This document shows, piece after piece, positions 26,626-35,542 of a stretch of DNA of 64,000 nt. The DNA is taken from the NCBI GenBank assembly GCA_038316385.1, contig JBBQAN010000008.1, positions 73,959 through 137,958 of the forward strand. Direction: 5' to 3'. The stretch comes from SZAS-103 sp038316385 (GTDB lineage: Bacteria; Pseudomonadota; Gammaproteobacteria; Xanthomonadales; Xanthomonadaceae). Positions within the stretch are counted from its first letter, which is position 1; every line of letters begins with the position of its first letter. The position numbers and the translations under genes were made by a program. The notes under the pieces were generated by a model. The model saw only the letters and a program-made list of their open reading frames with translations, did no database searches and had not been told where the DNA came from.

Positions 26626-27498
26626 TCAAAGACTGGCTGCGCCCAACGTGTCGCAACTGCCGATGTCGCCGGAGTCGAAACCGGCCTTGAACCAGTGTGT
26701 GCGCTGGGCAGCAGTGCCATGCGTGAATGAATCCGGCACGACATACCCTTGCGCGGCTTTCTGCAACGTGTCGTCGCCGACCTGCGAGGCGGCATTGAGG
26801 GCAGCCTGGATGTCGCCGGCCTGCAGCCATTGCAATTGCTGCTGCGAGCGATTGCCCCATACACCAGCGAAGCAATCCGCCTGCAGTTCGATGCGCACCG
26901 AGAGGCCGCTCGGGCCGTCCATCGGCATGCCGCGCCGGCGCAGCTCGTCTTCCTTTTTCATGATACCGAGCAGGTTCTGCACGTGATGGCCGACTTCGTG
27001 CGCAATCACATACGCGCGAGCGAAGTCCCCGGTCGCATGAAAACGCGTGTCCATCTGCTGGAAGAAGTCGAGATCGAGATAGACGCGGTGATCATTGGGA
27101 CAGTAAAACGGACCCATCGATGCTTGCGCCGCACCGCAGCCGGAAACAATCTGACCATGGTAAAGCTCAAGCTTGGGTTGTTCGTACTGCGCGCCCTTTG
27201 ACTGGAAATACGCGCCCCAGACATCCTCGGTGCTACCAAGCACGTGACTGACGAATTTTTCTTGGGGATCGGCAAGATTCGCCGGTTGCCCCTGCGTCGG
27301 GACGCTGTCGGCGGGCTGTCCACCGCCCAGCAGGCCCATGATTAGCGGTCTGGTCTGCGGAACGATCAAAGCAATGATCGCCAGAATGATGGTGGCACCG
27401 ATGCCGAGGTGCACCCCGCCGAAGCGCATGCCACCGCCACCGCCGCCCCCGCCGCCCTCTTCAACGTTCGAGCTTTGCCGACCTTTCTGCCAGTCCAT
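26626..27498 (-). CDS. Neutral zinc metallopeptidase, YpfJ family
   Basis: A 290-residue protein with a cytoplasmic start, a run of nine glycines (15-23), one transmembrane helix (about 31-48), and a periplasmic domain. It carries the zinc site HEVGH (His167, Glu168, His171), the helix that follows and the downstream RIELQADCFAGVWG motif supplying the third ligand. The family is called putative neutral zinc metallopeptidase; substrates are not known. Full length. The start is clear because the family begins with M-x-W-x-GRRSSN-like sequence (MDWQKGRQSSN). Confidence 0.9.
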   Translation of the reverse strand: MDWQKGRQSSNVEEGGGGGGGGGMRFGGVHLGIGATIILAIIALIVPQTRPLIMGLLGGGQPADSVPTQGQPANLADPQEKFVSHVLGSTEDVWGAYFQSKGAQYEQPKLELYHGQIVSGCGAAQASMGPFYCPNDHRVYLDLDFFQQMDTRFHATGDFARAYVIAHEVGHHVQNLLGIMKKEDELRRRGMPMDGPSGLSVRIELQADCFAGVWGNRSQQQLQWLQAGDIQAALNAASQVGDDTLQKAAQGYVVPDSFTHGTAAQRTHWFKAGFDSGDIGSCDTLGAASL

Positions 27499-27867
27499 GT
27501 GCGCACTCCTTCCGCCCGGGGTTCACCATACATGGGGCGAGAACCAGGCCGCAAGACATTCTCGCCGCGCGGCCAGTGCCGGATTTAGCGGGCGTTTTAC
27601 GATGGGGCTCATCACGTGCATGAACCAGCCGCAGATGACGAAGCCAATACTTGCGGCCAACTACCAAACGTACAAGCTGTGAGCGGCTCGGTGCAGCGCT
27701 CTTGCCATGCCACTGAGCCGGTAGGGCGACGAGGAAAGACATACGAACGCGCATAGCTCAGGCGCGATTCATCCACACGCCCGGGTACGGTGCAAAATGG
27801 GCCATCGCACGCCATTGCGTACGCACGCCGACTGGCAGGACGCCGGAGATTTTTTCGGAGATGGATC
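27499..27867. other. Divergent intergenic stretch
   Basis: 369 bp between the metallopeptidase (-) and the DUF4142 gene (+), holding both promoters. No clear boxes or RNA gene seen. Confidence 0.4.
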
Positions 27868-28386
27868 ATGACCGCTTTGAAACACCGCACACTCTTGTCG
27901 CTCGCCGTTTTCGCCGCAGTTGCGGCATCGGCCCCTGCTCTTGCTGCGCCTGCATTGAATTCGACCGATCGCACCTTCCTCAAAGATGTCACGGCCTCCA
28001 ACCAGAAGGAGATCGATATCTCCAACGCAGCCGTTCGTCAAGCCAGCTCGCCGAAGGTCAAGGCGTTTGCTCACACGATGGTGCGCGACCATACCAATCT
28101 CAGTGAAGCCATGTCCAAGCTCAACGATGGATCGGTTCCTGCGCCTGCATCGCCTGATGCGCCCGATGCCGATCTGGCTGCGATGAGCGGTGCCGATTTC
28201 GACAAGGCCTACAGGGACAAGATGGTCGGCGATCATGATGCGACTGTCGCCAAACTCGTCGCAACCGCAAGCGACAGCCAGTTCAGTGCATCAGTGCGCG
28301 CCACAGCAAAAAAAGCGCTGCCCACAATCCGTCACCACGATGCGATGGCAAAGGCGCTCGATCAGTCACTGGCATCCAGCCACTAA
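27868..28386 (+). CDS. DUF4142 domain periplasmic protein
   Basis: A 172-residue exported protein with a signal peptide ending ALA at about residue 26, then a helical DUF4142 domain (FLKDVTASNQKEIDISNAAVRQASSPKVKAFA... pattern, with HTMVRDH and a closing HH). The fold is ferritin-like in my recollection; the family's role is unclear, often stress linked. ATG 27868 has a ribosome site (ggag, 27857-27860) 7 bases upstream. It is followed after 61 bp by ligD on the same strand. Confidence 0.85.
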   Translation: MTALKHRTLLSLAVFAAVAASAPALAAPALNSTDRTFLKDVTASNQKEIDISNAAVRQASSPKVKAFAHTMVRDHTNLSEAMSKLNDGSVPAPASPDAPDADLAAMSGADFDKAYRDKMVGDHDATVAKLVATASDSQFSASVRATAKKALPTIRHHDAMAKALDQSLASSH

Positions 28387-28447
28387 AGTTAAACCATCGC
28401 TCCGGGGACGGCACTCCATCGGGTTGAACTGACAGGCATCCAAGACG

Positions 28448-31003
28448 ATGAGTCTGACGGAATACCGTCGCAAACGACGTTTTGGCAAGACCACCGAGCC
28501 CGCGCCGGGCCAGGCCTTGCCGCCGGGCAAGCGCGCGATCTTTGTGGTGCAACTGCACCACGCCAGCCGCCGTCATTACGACTTCCGGTTGCAGGTCGGC
28601 GATACGCTGAAGTCGTGGGCGGTGCCGAAAGGGCCCAGCTACGATCCGAGCATCAAACGCATGGCGGTCGAGGTCGAAGACCACCCGATCGCCTACGCGA
28701 CCTTTGAAGGCGACATACCGAAGGGCGAATACGGCGGTGGACACGTCGCACTGTTTGATGAAGGCGTGTGGTCAACGCAGGGCAATGCCGAAGAGCAATT
28801 GGTCAAAGGTCATCTGCGTTTCGAGCTGTTTGGAAACAAATTGCGCGGCGGCTGGCATCTGGTTCGTTCCGGCAAACCGGCCAGGCAACCACAGTGGCTC
28901 CTTTTCAAGGACAAAGACGGCTACGCCGGTACGCTGGAAGCCGACGATCTGCTCGGCGACATCACGCCGCCTCCGGAAGCCGATGCTAAACGCGCCGGTC
29001 GTGGAAAAGCCGACAAGATAGGCGGGAGTGCGGTCGCGCGGCCACGCTCCGCGCGCCGCGTGGATTGGGCGAAAAAAGCGTCTGCCCTCTCCAACGCACG
29101 CAAGACGTCGCTCCGCAACGAAGCGTTCGCGCCACAGCTGGCCAAGCTAGGCGTAAAGCCGCCCGATGGTTCGCAATGGTTGCACGAGATCAAATGGGAC
29201 GGCTATCGGCTGGTCGTGACGATTGTCAAAGGCAGCGTGCGCATCTGGTCGCGCAATGCGATCGAGTGGACCGACAAGGTTCCGGAAATTCGCGCCGCGA
29301 TCGAACAACTCGGCCTTGCCGACGCCGCGCTCGACGGCGAGCTGATCGCAGGACGCGGCACCCAGACGGACTTCAACCTGCTACAGGCGACGCTCTCGGG
29401 CGAACAACAAGGCGCGCTGACGTATGTGCTGTTCGATCTGCTGCACCTGGCTGGATACGCGATCGATCGGGCGCCGCTGCATGAACGCAAAGCGCTGCTC
29501 GCGCAGATCCTCGCCAAGCCAGTGCCACGGCTGGCCTTGAGTTCGCACATTACTGGCGACGGATCCGCCGCCTACCAGTTGGCAAGCGATGGCGCGTTCG
29601 AAGGCATCATTTCGAAACGCGCCGATGCGGCCTATCACGCGGGACGCAATGACGACTGGCGGAAAACCAAGAAGCTCGATTCCAACGAATTCGCTGTCGT
29701 CGGCTACACCCATCCGAAAGGTAGCCGTACCGGATTCGGATCGCTGCTGCTGGCTCGGCCTGATCGTGGGGGATGGCGCTATGTCGGCCGCGTCGGTTCG
29801 GGATTCAACGACATGCAGTTGCGCGATCTGACCGCACGCATCGGCAACGCAGGCACCTCGAAACCTACCGCGACCGTGTCGCCCGACGTTGCCAAAGATT
29901 TGCGCGATGCGCTGTGGTTTCCACCCATGTTTGTAGCGGAGGTCTTCATGCGCGGTACCGGCTCGTCGGGTCTGCTTCGTCAACCCTCTCTCAAGGCAAT
30001 TCGACTGGACAAGAAAGTGGCCGACCTCGGCGATTCCGACCACCCGGCCAGTGCTACGCTCAAGTCCGGATCGACCATCAATGCTGCGACAAAAAAGGCG
30101 ACCTCTCCAAAAGGCAAGCCGAAGGCTGCGACCGCCGAACCCGTGCGCCTGAGCAGCCCCACCAAGATCATCTTTCCAGACAAGGGTTACACCAAGCAGC
30201 AGGTGTTCGATTACTACACCGCTGTAATGGACTACCTGCTTCCCGAGATCATCGATCGGCCACTCTCAGTGATCCGCTGTCCGAGCGGTGCCGGCACGGC
30301 GTGCTTCTTTCAGAAGCACCATACGCCCGGGTTGAAGCGCATTGATCTGGTGCGTCTTAAGGAAGAGACCGGTAACAATGCCAACTATCTCGTCGTCCGC
30401 GATGCGGTTGGCGTGCTCGAGTTGGTGCAGTTCAACGCGATTGAATTTCACCCGTGGGGATCGACCGCCGAACAACCCGATGTAGCCACTCGCGTCGTCT
30501 TCGATCTGGACCCTGGAATCGGCGTGCCTTTCAAGCGAGTCAAACAGGCCGCAGTGCATATACGCGACCTGCTTAAGAAGCTCGAATTGCAGTCGTTCTT
30601 GCGCACGTCGGGCGGCAAGGGTCTGCATGTGGTTGTGCCGTTGAATCCAGGTTGCCAGTGGGATCTGGTCAAGCGCTTCGCACACGGTTTTGCAGACGCA
30701 TTGGCTACGTCCGAACCCGATCGTTTCGTGTCGGTGTCCAGCCTGAAATTGCGGCCCGGTAACATCTTTATCGATTATCTGCGCAATGGCCGTGGCGCCA
30801 CGAGCGTCGCCTCCTATTCATTGCGTGCGCGGGAAGGGGCACCAGTCGCCATGCCGCTGGCGTGGAGGGAACTGAGCGCCCTCAAGCACGCCAACGCCTA
30901 CACGATGCTCGATGTGCCCGGACGCCTGAAACGGCGCCGTAGCGATCCATGGGCCGGTATCGATGCGATCGCACAGAACCTGGCCCGGTGGGCTCACGAT
31001 TAG
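28448..31003 (+). CDS. ligD: Multifunctional DNA ligase D (phosphoesterase-ligase-polymerase)
   Basis: End-joining ligase of 851 residues. Domain order: 3'-phosphoesterase (about 1-170, with the HHASRRHYDFRL motif), ATP-dependent ligase (about 225-530, nucleotidyl lysine Lys249 in EIKWDGYR), then a primase-like polymerase (about 570-851, starting LSSPTKIIFPDKGYTK). It works with the end-binding protein Ku in bacterial non-homologous end joining. No ku gene is in this window. Intact, with the same PE-LIG-POL order as in Agrobacterium-type LigD rather than the Pseudomonas LIG-first order. Confidence 0.95.
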   Translation: MSLTEYRRKRRFGKTTEPAPGQALPPGKRAIFVVQLHHASRRHYDFRLQVGDTLKSWAVPKGPSYDPSIKRMAVEVEDHPIAYATFEGDIPKGEYGGGHVALFDEGVWSTQGNAEEQLVKGHLRFELFGNKLRGGWHLVRSGKPARQPQWLLFKDKDGYAGTLEADDLLGDITPPPEADAKRAGRGKADKIGGSAVARPRSARRVDWAKKASALSNARKTSLRNEAFAPQLAKLGVKPPDGSQWLHEIKWDGYRLVVTIVKGSVRIWSRNAIEWTDKVPEIRAAIEQLGLADAALDGELIAGRGTQTDFNLLQATLSGEQQGALTYVLFDLLHLAGYAIDRAPLHERKALLAQILAKPVPRLALSSHITGDGSAAYQLASDGAFEGIISKRADAAYHAGRNDDWRKTKKLDSNEFAVVGYTHPKGSRTGFGSLLLARPDRGGWRYVGRVGSGFNDMQLRDLTARIGNAGTSKPTATVSPDVAKDLRDALWFPPMFVAEVFMRGTGSSGLLRQPSLKAIRLDKKVADLGDSDHPASATLKSGSTINAATKKATSPKGKPKAATAEPVRLSSPTKIIFPDKGYTKQQVFDYYTAVMDYLLPEIIDRPLSVIRCPSGAGTACFFQKHHTPGLKRIDLVRLKEETGNNANYLVVRDAVGVLELVQFNAIEFHPWGSTAEQPDVATRVVFDLDPGIGVPFKRVKQAAVHIRDLLKKLELQSFLRTSGGKGLHVVVPLNPGCQWDLVKRFAHGFADALATSEPDRFVSVSSLKLRPGNIFIDYLRNGRGATSVASYSLRAREGAPVAMPLAWRELSALKHANAYTMLDVPGRLKRRRSDPWAGIDAIAQNLARWAHD

Positions 31004-31152
31004 GATGAACTACTGTCGAAGGATGGACGGAAGCTTGACGAGCAGTCTGCGAAGCGCGGCCTGAATCTGGATTTTACGCGTTCATGGGTGCCAGTACTTT
31101 ATCCAGCTTTTTCATTCCTCACGCATCAATGACCCGGCGTGATGATCTTTGA

Positions 31153-32733
31153 TCAATGCTGCGAAGACACCTCGATATCCACGCGATCGGGCGAGGGAGC
31201 CTGCGACGCTTTCCGCCTGGATGTTGTTTCAGCGTTGATCAAATCGACGACAATCCCGCGTTGTTCAAGCAGCTTCGCAACGGCCTGGGCGCGTTTGGTT
31301 GCGACGACCTTGTTCCAGTCGGGCGCATGGCCGGTGACGGTGACCGATGTCGCGTTCCAGCGCTTGAGCGCCCACGCATCGACTTCAGCGGCCTGCAGTC
31401 CGTCGCCTGTGAGATCGGACTGGCCATGATCGAAGAGAACGCGCAGCAGCGGCTGCAGCGGAGGGATGACCTGGAACCGGGTTTCTGCATTGGCCCCGCC
31501 GACATTCTTTTCCATCGCTCGGGCGCCGGCCAGATCGATCCCGGAGCCGGCACGCAATCGCATGCGTGGAATGGTTCCATCATCCAGTGACTGCAATGTG
31601 CCCAGTTGCGCGAGCATTGCGTCGCGAAATCGCTGATCGCGGGATTCGACCTTGCGCCGCGCATCGCGCTCTGCTGTGGCCGCGCTCTGAAGATCCTCAA
31701 CGCTTTTTTGCAGGTCGGCAAGCGTGGACCGCCGCAGGGCGTCGGTGTCATCGTTGGTAGTGACGACTTCGCGCAGCTCCACATGGGTGTCGCGGCGCAG
31801 TTGTGTTTGCAGATCCGACTGTATCTTGCTGTCGAGTTCAGGAACGAACCTCGGCGTCATGAAGACCGCATCGACAAGCAACGGGTTGATGGATGAATCC
31901 ACGCGCAGCGTGGTGACACGTCCGCCGACGTGGCTTGCATTGTCCTCAAGAACCGCCCGGACGGTGCGCTCGACCTGAGTACGCACCACGATCTTGCGCA
32001 AGGCCAGCCCCAGAGGAACCGAGAGCACGACGAAGATTCCGATGACGAGGATCGCCTGTAATACCGATTGTTTCGGCGAATCCGTGCCCTTGAAACCATA
32101 AATCCTGGCCACGATCGTCACCGACAGCGCGATCGCGAGCAGATTGGTCATGAACAGGAAGAATGCACCACCGGCAATGTGCGGGTTCTGCAGCGCCAGC
32201 CCATACCCGGCCACCGCCAGCGGCGGCATCAGGGCGGTTGCAATGGCCACACCGACGATGGTCTCGCCCTTGCGCGTGATCGTCGCGTAGGCACCTGCCA
32301 GGCCAGAAAAGACCGCGATCAGCAGGTCGAACAGGGTTGGATCGGTGCGCGCGATGATCTCGGAAGTGGCGTCCTTGAGCGGCGAAAACCAAACGATTGC
32401 CACCGCTGTCAGCGCTGCCAGCCCGATCCCGACACCCAGCGAACCGAGTGCACGCCGCACCGTGCCCGAGGCAAACGTCGCCAGGCCCATGCCGAGCTCG
32501 ACAATCGGACCCATCAGCGGCGAGATCAGCATCGCGCCGATAATCACCGCGACCGAATTCTGCAGCAGCCCGAGCGTGGCGATGCCGCTGGACAGCACCG
32601 TCATGAACGCGTAGCGCGGCGCGAGCGCGCTCTCCGATGCGACGTGCTCGAGCACGGCTGCGCGGTCGCAGCTTTCGACGGCCGTTCGGCGCCAGTGCAG
32701 CGCGCGCAACCAGATTTTTCGCAGAAAGTTCAT
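31153..32733 (-). CDS. DUF389 membrane protein with OmpA-like C-terminal domain
   Basis: A 526-residue protein. The first ~250 residues are a DUF389 (TIGR00341-type) domain with about six to seven helices and motifs such as AVIIGAMLISPLMGPI and GVAIATALMPPLAVAGYGL. A soluble region follows, with a coiled coil at about 340-375. The last ~98 residues (from about 429) look like an OmpA peptidoglycan-binding domain: VLFDHGQSDLT, VTVTGH, then KRAQAVAKLLEQRGI. Function unknown; if the tail is periplasmic it could tether the protein to the wall. The ATG at 32733 is divergent from the antiporter gene. Confidence 0.8.
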   Translation of the reverse strand: MNFLRKIWLRALHWRRTAVESCDRAAVLEHVASESALAPRYAFMTVLSSGIATLGLLQNSVAVIIGAMLISPLMGPIVELGMGLATFASGTVRRALGSLGVGIGLAALTAVAIVWFSPLKDATSEIIARTDPTLFDLLIAVFSGLAGAYATITRKGETIVGVAIATALMPPLAVAGYGLALQNPHIAGGAFFLFMTNLLAIALSVTIVARIYGFKGTDSPKQSVLQAILVIGIFVVLSVPLGLALRKIVVRTQVERTVRAVLEDNASHVGGRVTTLRVDSSINPLLVDAVFMTPRFVPELDSKIQSDLQTQLRRDTHVELREVVTTNDDTDALRRSTLADLQKSVEDLQSAATAERDARRKVESRDQRFRDAMLAQLGTLQSLDDGTIPRMRLRAGSGIDLAGARAMEKNVGGANAETRFQVIPPLQPLLRVLFDHGQSDLTGDGLQAAEVDAWALKRWNATSVTVTGHAPDWNKVVATKRAQAVAKLLEQRGIVVDLINAETTSRRKASQAPSPDRVDIEVSSQH

Positions 32734-32877
32734 GAAGTCGTCGATCAGCGTCCTGCTGCATTCTGGCCCATGCGTGGCTTGCCCGCACGCGCGACATCAA
32801 GCGATCCGGAACCGACACTCCCGTAGGCGAGACGGCGCAGCCTAGAATGCAGCGATTCGCCAGCGGTGGAGAAACGA

Positions 32878-34143
32878 ATGTTCCAGATCGCGATCGCCTG
32901 CGTGGTCATCACAGCGCTGCTGGCTTATGTGAACCACCGTTTCATTGGTCTGCCAACCACCGTCGGGGTGATGGCGATCGCCTTGTTGCTGTCGCTGGCT
33001 TTGATCGGGCTGGATCACTTCGGGTTCGGATCGCTGCACGACTACGAGAAACGCCTGCTCGATTCGATCGATTTTTCGCAAGTGCTGATGCAGGGAATGT
33101 TGTCGGTGCTGCTGTTCGCCGGGGCTCTGCACGTCGATCTGAGCCAGTTGCGAGACTACCGATGGCAGGTGGCGGTGCTGGCTGTGGTGGGGACGGCATT
33201 GTCAACCGCGATCGTCGGATTCGGCGTGTGGTACCTGTTGCCGCTGCTCGGGATCGGACTGCCGCTGACGTGGTGCCTGGTCTTCGGCGCGCTGATCTCG
33301 CCGACCGATCCGATCGCGGTCATCGGCATCCTCAAGTCAGCTGCCGCGCCCGACAACGTCGGCGTCGTTGTCGCCGGGGAGTCGCTGTTCAACGACGGTA
33401 TAGGCGTCGTGCTTTTCTCTGTGCTGCTGGGCGTGGCGACCGGAAGCGGGTCGCCGCAATGGCATGACGCCTTCATGTTGCTGCTGCGCGAGGGCGCCGG
33501 CGGTCTTGCGCTTGGCGGCGCGGTGGGCGTCGTGCTATTCGCGCTGCTGCGCAGCATCAACAGCTACGAGGTCGAAGTCATGCTGACTCTGGCTGCAGTG
33601 CTTGGCGGGTATGAGCTCGCTCAAGGCGTGCATGTGTCGGGCCCGCTCGCGATGGTCGTCACCGGATTGATCATCGGCAACCACGGCCGCGCACTGGCGA
33701 TGTCCGATACGACGCGGCACCACGTGGACCTGTTCTGGAAACTGCTCGATCAGATCTTGAATGCCGTGCTGTTCGTGCTGCTCGGGCTGGAGATTGTGGT
33801 GGTTCCATTCAGCCCGTCGGTGTTTCTCGCCGCAGTCGGCGCCGTTGTCGTGACCCTGATTGCGAGAACGCTGACGGTGGGAGCGCCGGTAGCGGCGCTG
33901 CGCCGGTGGTTCAAGCTGCCTACCGGATCGTGGCAGGTGCTGACCTGGGGGGGCTTGCGCGGGGGGATATCTGTTGCGCTGGCGCTGTCCTTGCCGTACG
34001 GACCGGTGCGTGATCTCGTCCTCGCACTGACCTACGGTGTGGTCGTGTTCTCGATCCTGGTTCAGGGCCTCACCATCCGCAGTCTGATCGAACGCGTCTT
34101 CAGCGCCGTGCGCCGCAGCGAATCCGGCGCATTGCACTCCTGA
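32878..34143 (+). CDS. CPA1-family sodium/proton antiporter
   Basis: A 421-residue membrane protein with about 12 helices. The CPA1 core motif is present: ALISPTDPIAVIGIL followed by GESLFNDGIGVVLF with the ion-binding aspartate. Near the end are LTWGGLRGGISVALAL and a short cytoplasmic tail. It should exchange cytoplasmic Na+ (or K+) for H+ and serve pH and salt homeostasis. ATG 32878 follows a ribosome site (ggtggag); a GTG at 32866 would use the same bases. Divergent from the DUF389 gene. Confidence 0.9.
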   Translation: MFQIAIACVVITALLAYVNHRFIGLPTTVGVMAIALLLSLALIGLDHFGFGSLHDYEKRLLDSIDFSQVLMQGMLSVLLFAGALHVDLSQLRDYRWQVAVLAVVGTALSTAIVGFGVWYLLPLLGIGLPLTWCLVFGALISPTDPIAVIGILKSAAAPDNVGVVVAGESLFNDGIGVVLFSVLLGVATGSGSPQWHDAFMLLLREGAGGLALGGAVGVVLFALLRSINSYEVEVMLTLAAVLGGYELAQGVHVSGPLAMVVTGLIIGNHGRALAMSDTTRHHVDLFWKLLDQILNAVLFVLLGLEIVVVPFSPSVFLAAVGAVVVTLIARTLTVGAPVAALRRWFKLPTGSWQVLTWGGLRGGISVALALSLPYGPVRDLVLALTYGVVVFSILVQGLTIRSLIERVFSAVRRSESGALHS

Positions 34144-34288
34144 TCAAAAGTGCCCCACTTCCTGACGATGGCCGATTTACGGTCTGCCGGGTCAGGTGCG
34201 CCGCGCAATCGATTGCCACGATCTACGACAACTGCCGTTGCTTGCCGGTACGCTGTAGGATCGTCGAAAGCCCGGGCGAGAATCCTCC

Positions 34289-34954
34289 TTGATCACCGTC
34301 CACCATCTCGCGCAGTCGCGCTCGCAGCGCGTCTTGTGGCTACTCGAAGAGCTGGGACTGGACTACGAGATCGCCCCCTACCTGCGCGATCCGGCAACTC
34401 AACAGGCGCCGGCCGCGCTACGGGAAGCCCATTCGTTGGGCAAGGCGCCGGTCATCGTGGATGGCGAAACGACCGTCGCCGAATCGGGAGCGATCATCGA
34501 ATACCTTGTCGGGAAATTCGGCAAGGACTCGGGACTGCGCCCGCCCGAAGGTTCGCCCGACCGTCTCCGCTACACCTACTGGTTGCATTACGCCGAGGGA
34601 TCGGCCATGACTCCACTATTGCTGGGCCAGGCATTTGCGCGGCTTCCGGAAACATCGATGCCCTTCTTCATGCGGCCGATCGCGGCCAGGGTTGCGCGGT
34701 CGATGTATCGCACGCGGATACGACCGCAGATTGCGGTCCATCTGGATTTCATGGAAGCGGCACTCGACAAATCCCAGTGGTTCGCAGGCGCTGCATTCAG
34801 CGCGGCGGATATCCAGATGAGCTTTCCGGTCGAGGCGATCGTGGCGCATTTTGGACCTGGAGCGCATCGACGCAGGCTCGTCCATTGGCTCATACGCATT
34901 CACGCGCGCCCTGCGTACCAGCGCGCGATCGCGAATGGCAGAGTCGCGCGGTGA
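34289..34954 (+). CDS. Glutathione S-transferase family protein
   Basis: A 221-residue soluble enzyme with an N-terminal thioredoxin-fold domain (MITVHHLAQSRSQRVLWLLEELGL; ESGAIIEYL binds glutathione) and an all-helical C-terminal domain with a WFAG-xx-FSAADI motif. It resembles the beta/Ure2p-like or small microsomal-style GSTs with an active-site Ser rather than Cys, substrate unknown. Start TTG 34289 fits the family start; the ribosome site is weak. Confidence 0.85.
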   Translation: MITVHHLAQSRSQRVLWLLEELGLDYEIAPYLRDPATQQAPAALREAHSLGKAPVIVDGETTVAESGAIIEYLVGKFGKDSGLRPPEGSPDRLRYTYWLHYAEGSAMTPLLLGQAFARLPETSMPFFMRPIAARVARSMYRTRIRPQIAVHLDFMEAALDKSQWFAGAAFSAADIQMSFPVEAIVAHFGPGAHRRRLVHWLIRIHARPAYQRAIANGRVAR

Positions 34955-35542
34955 ACAACCCAACGAGCGCGTGATCAGGATGGAAAGACCGTTGACGAAG
35001 AGCGAAGGTGACTGTCGCTGCCCGGACGTCGACGTCCGTTCCGAAACCATTCGCCCGAACCGAGCATCGAATCCTCATGGATGAGGCTGTGCGTCAAGTC
35101 GCCTGAAACCTTCGACAATCATCACGTCTGTTTTGGCCGAAGCGATGGCGTGCCGATGTAGAGGGTGCGATTCGACGCACTCGCAGCGAACATTGGCACC
35201 AAGGGCAGCGGGCTATCGTAGCTGCCACCGTCGTAGCTGCACGCGTATGCCGTGTGGATGCTTCGTGTGCCAGTCGGACCTTCCGCGTCCGGCAAGGATG
35301 GACTTCCACCTGATTGGCCCAGCCACTGTTCGCTACCGAACGGAATGTCGTTTGCACCGCGAGTATCTTGATCCGCTGCGTGCAGTACCGATACCAGGCA
35401 CCAACCATGACAGGCGCAATTTACGTCGCTGGTCGCACTTGCCCTTTGGATTTCCAGCCGGGAAATCCCGATGCGGCAAGCAAGAGATTCAATTGATGCA
35501 CAGCGGAGATGACCAACGCATGTCGCGAAAGTACGCACCGTA
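34955..35542. other. Long non-coding stretch before the acetate kinase gene
   Basis: 588 bp. Frames on both strands have no recognisable protein. It contains a perfect 16-bp palindrome CGGACGTCGACGTCCG at 35023-35038. I looked for a TTGAT-N4-ATCAA (FNR/Anr) site before ackA and did not find one. Confidence 0.45.

Noticed and set aside
27430..27456. GC-rich triplet run resembling a short repeat array
   Set aside because: It simply encodes the polyglycine stretch of the metallopeptidase.
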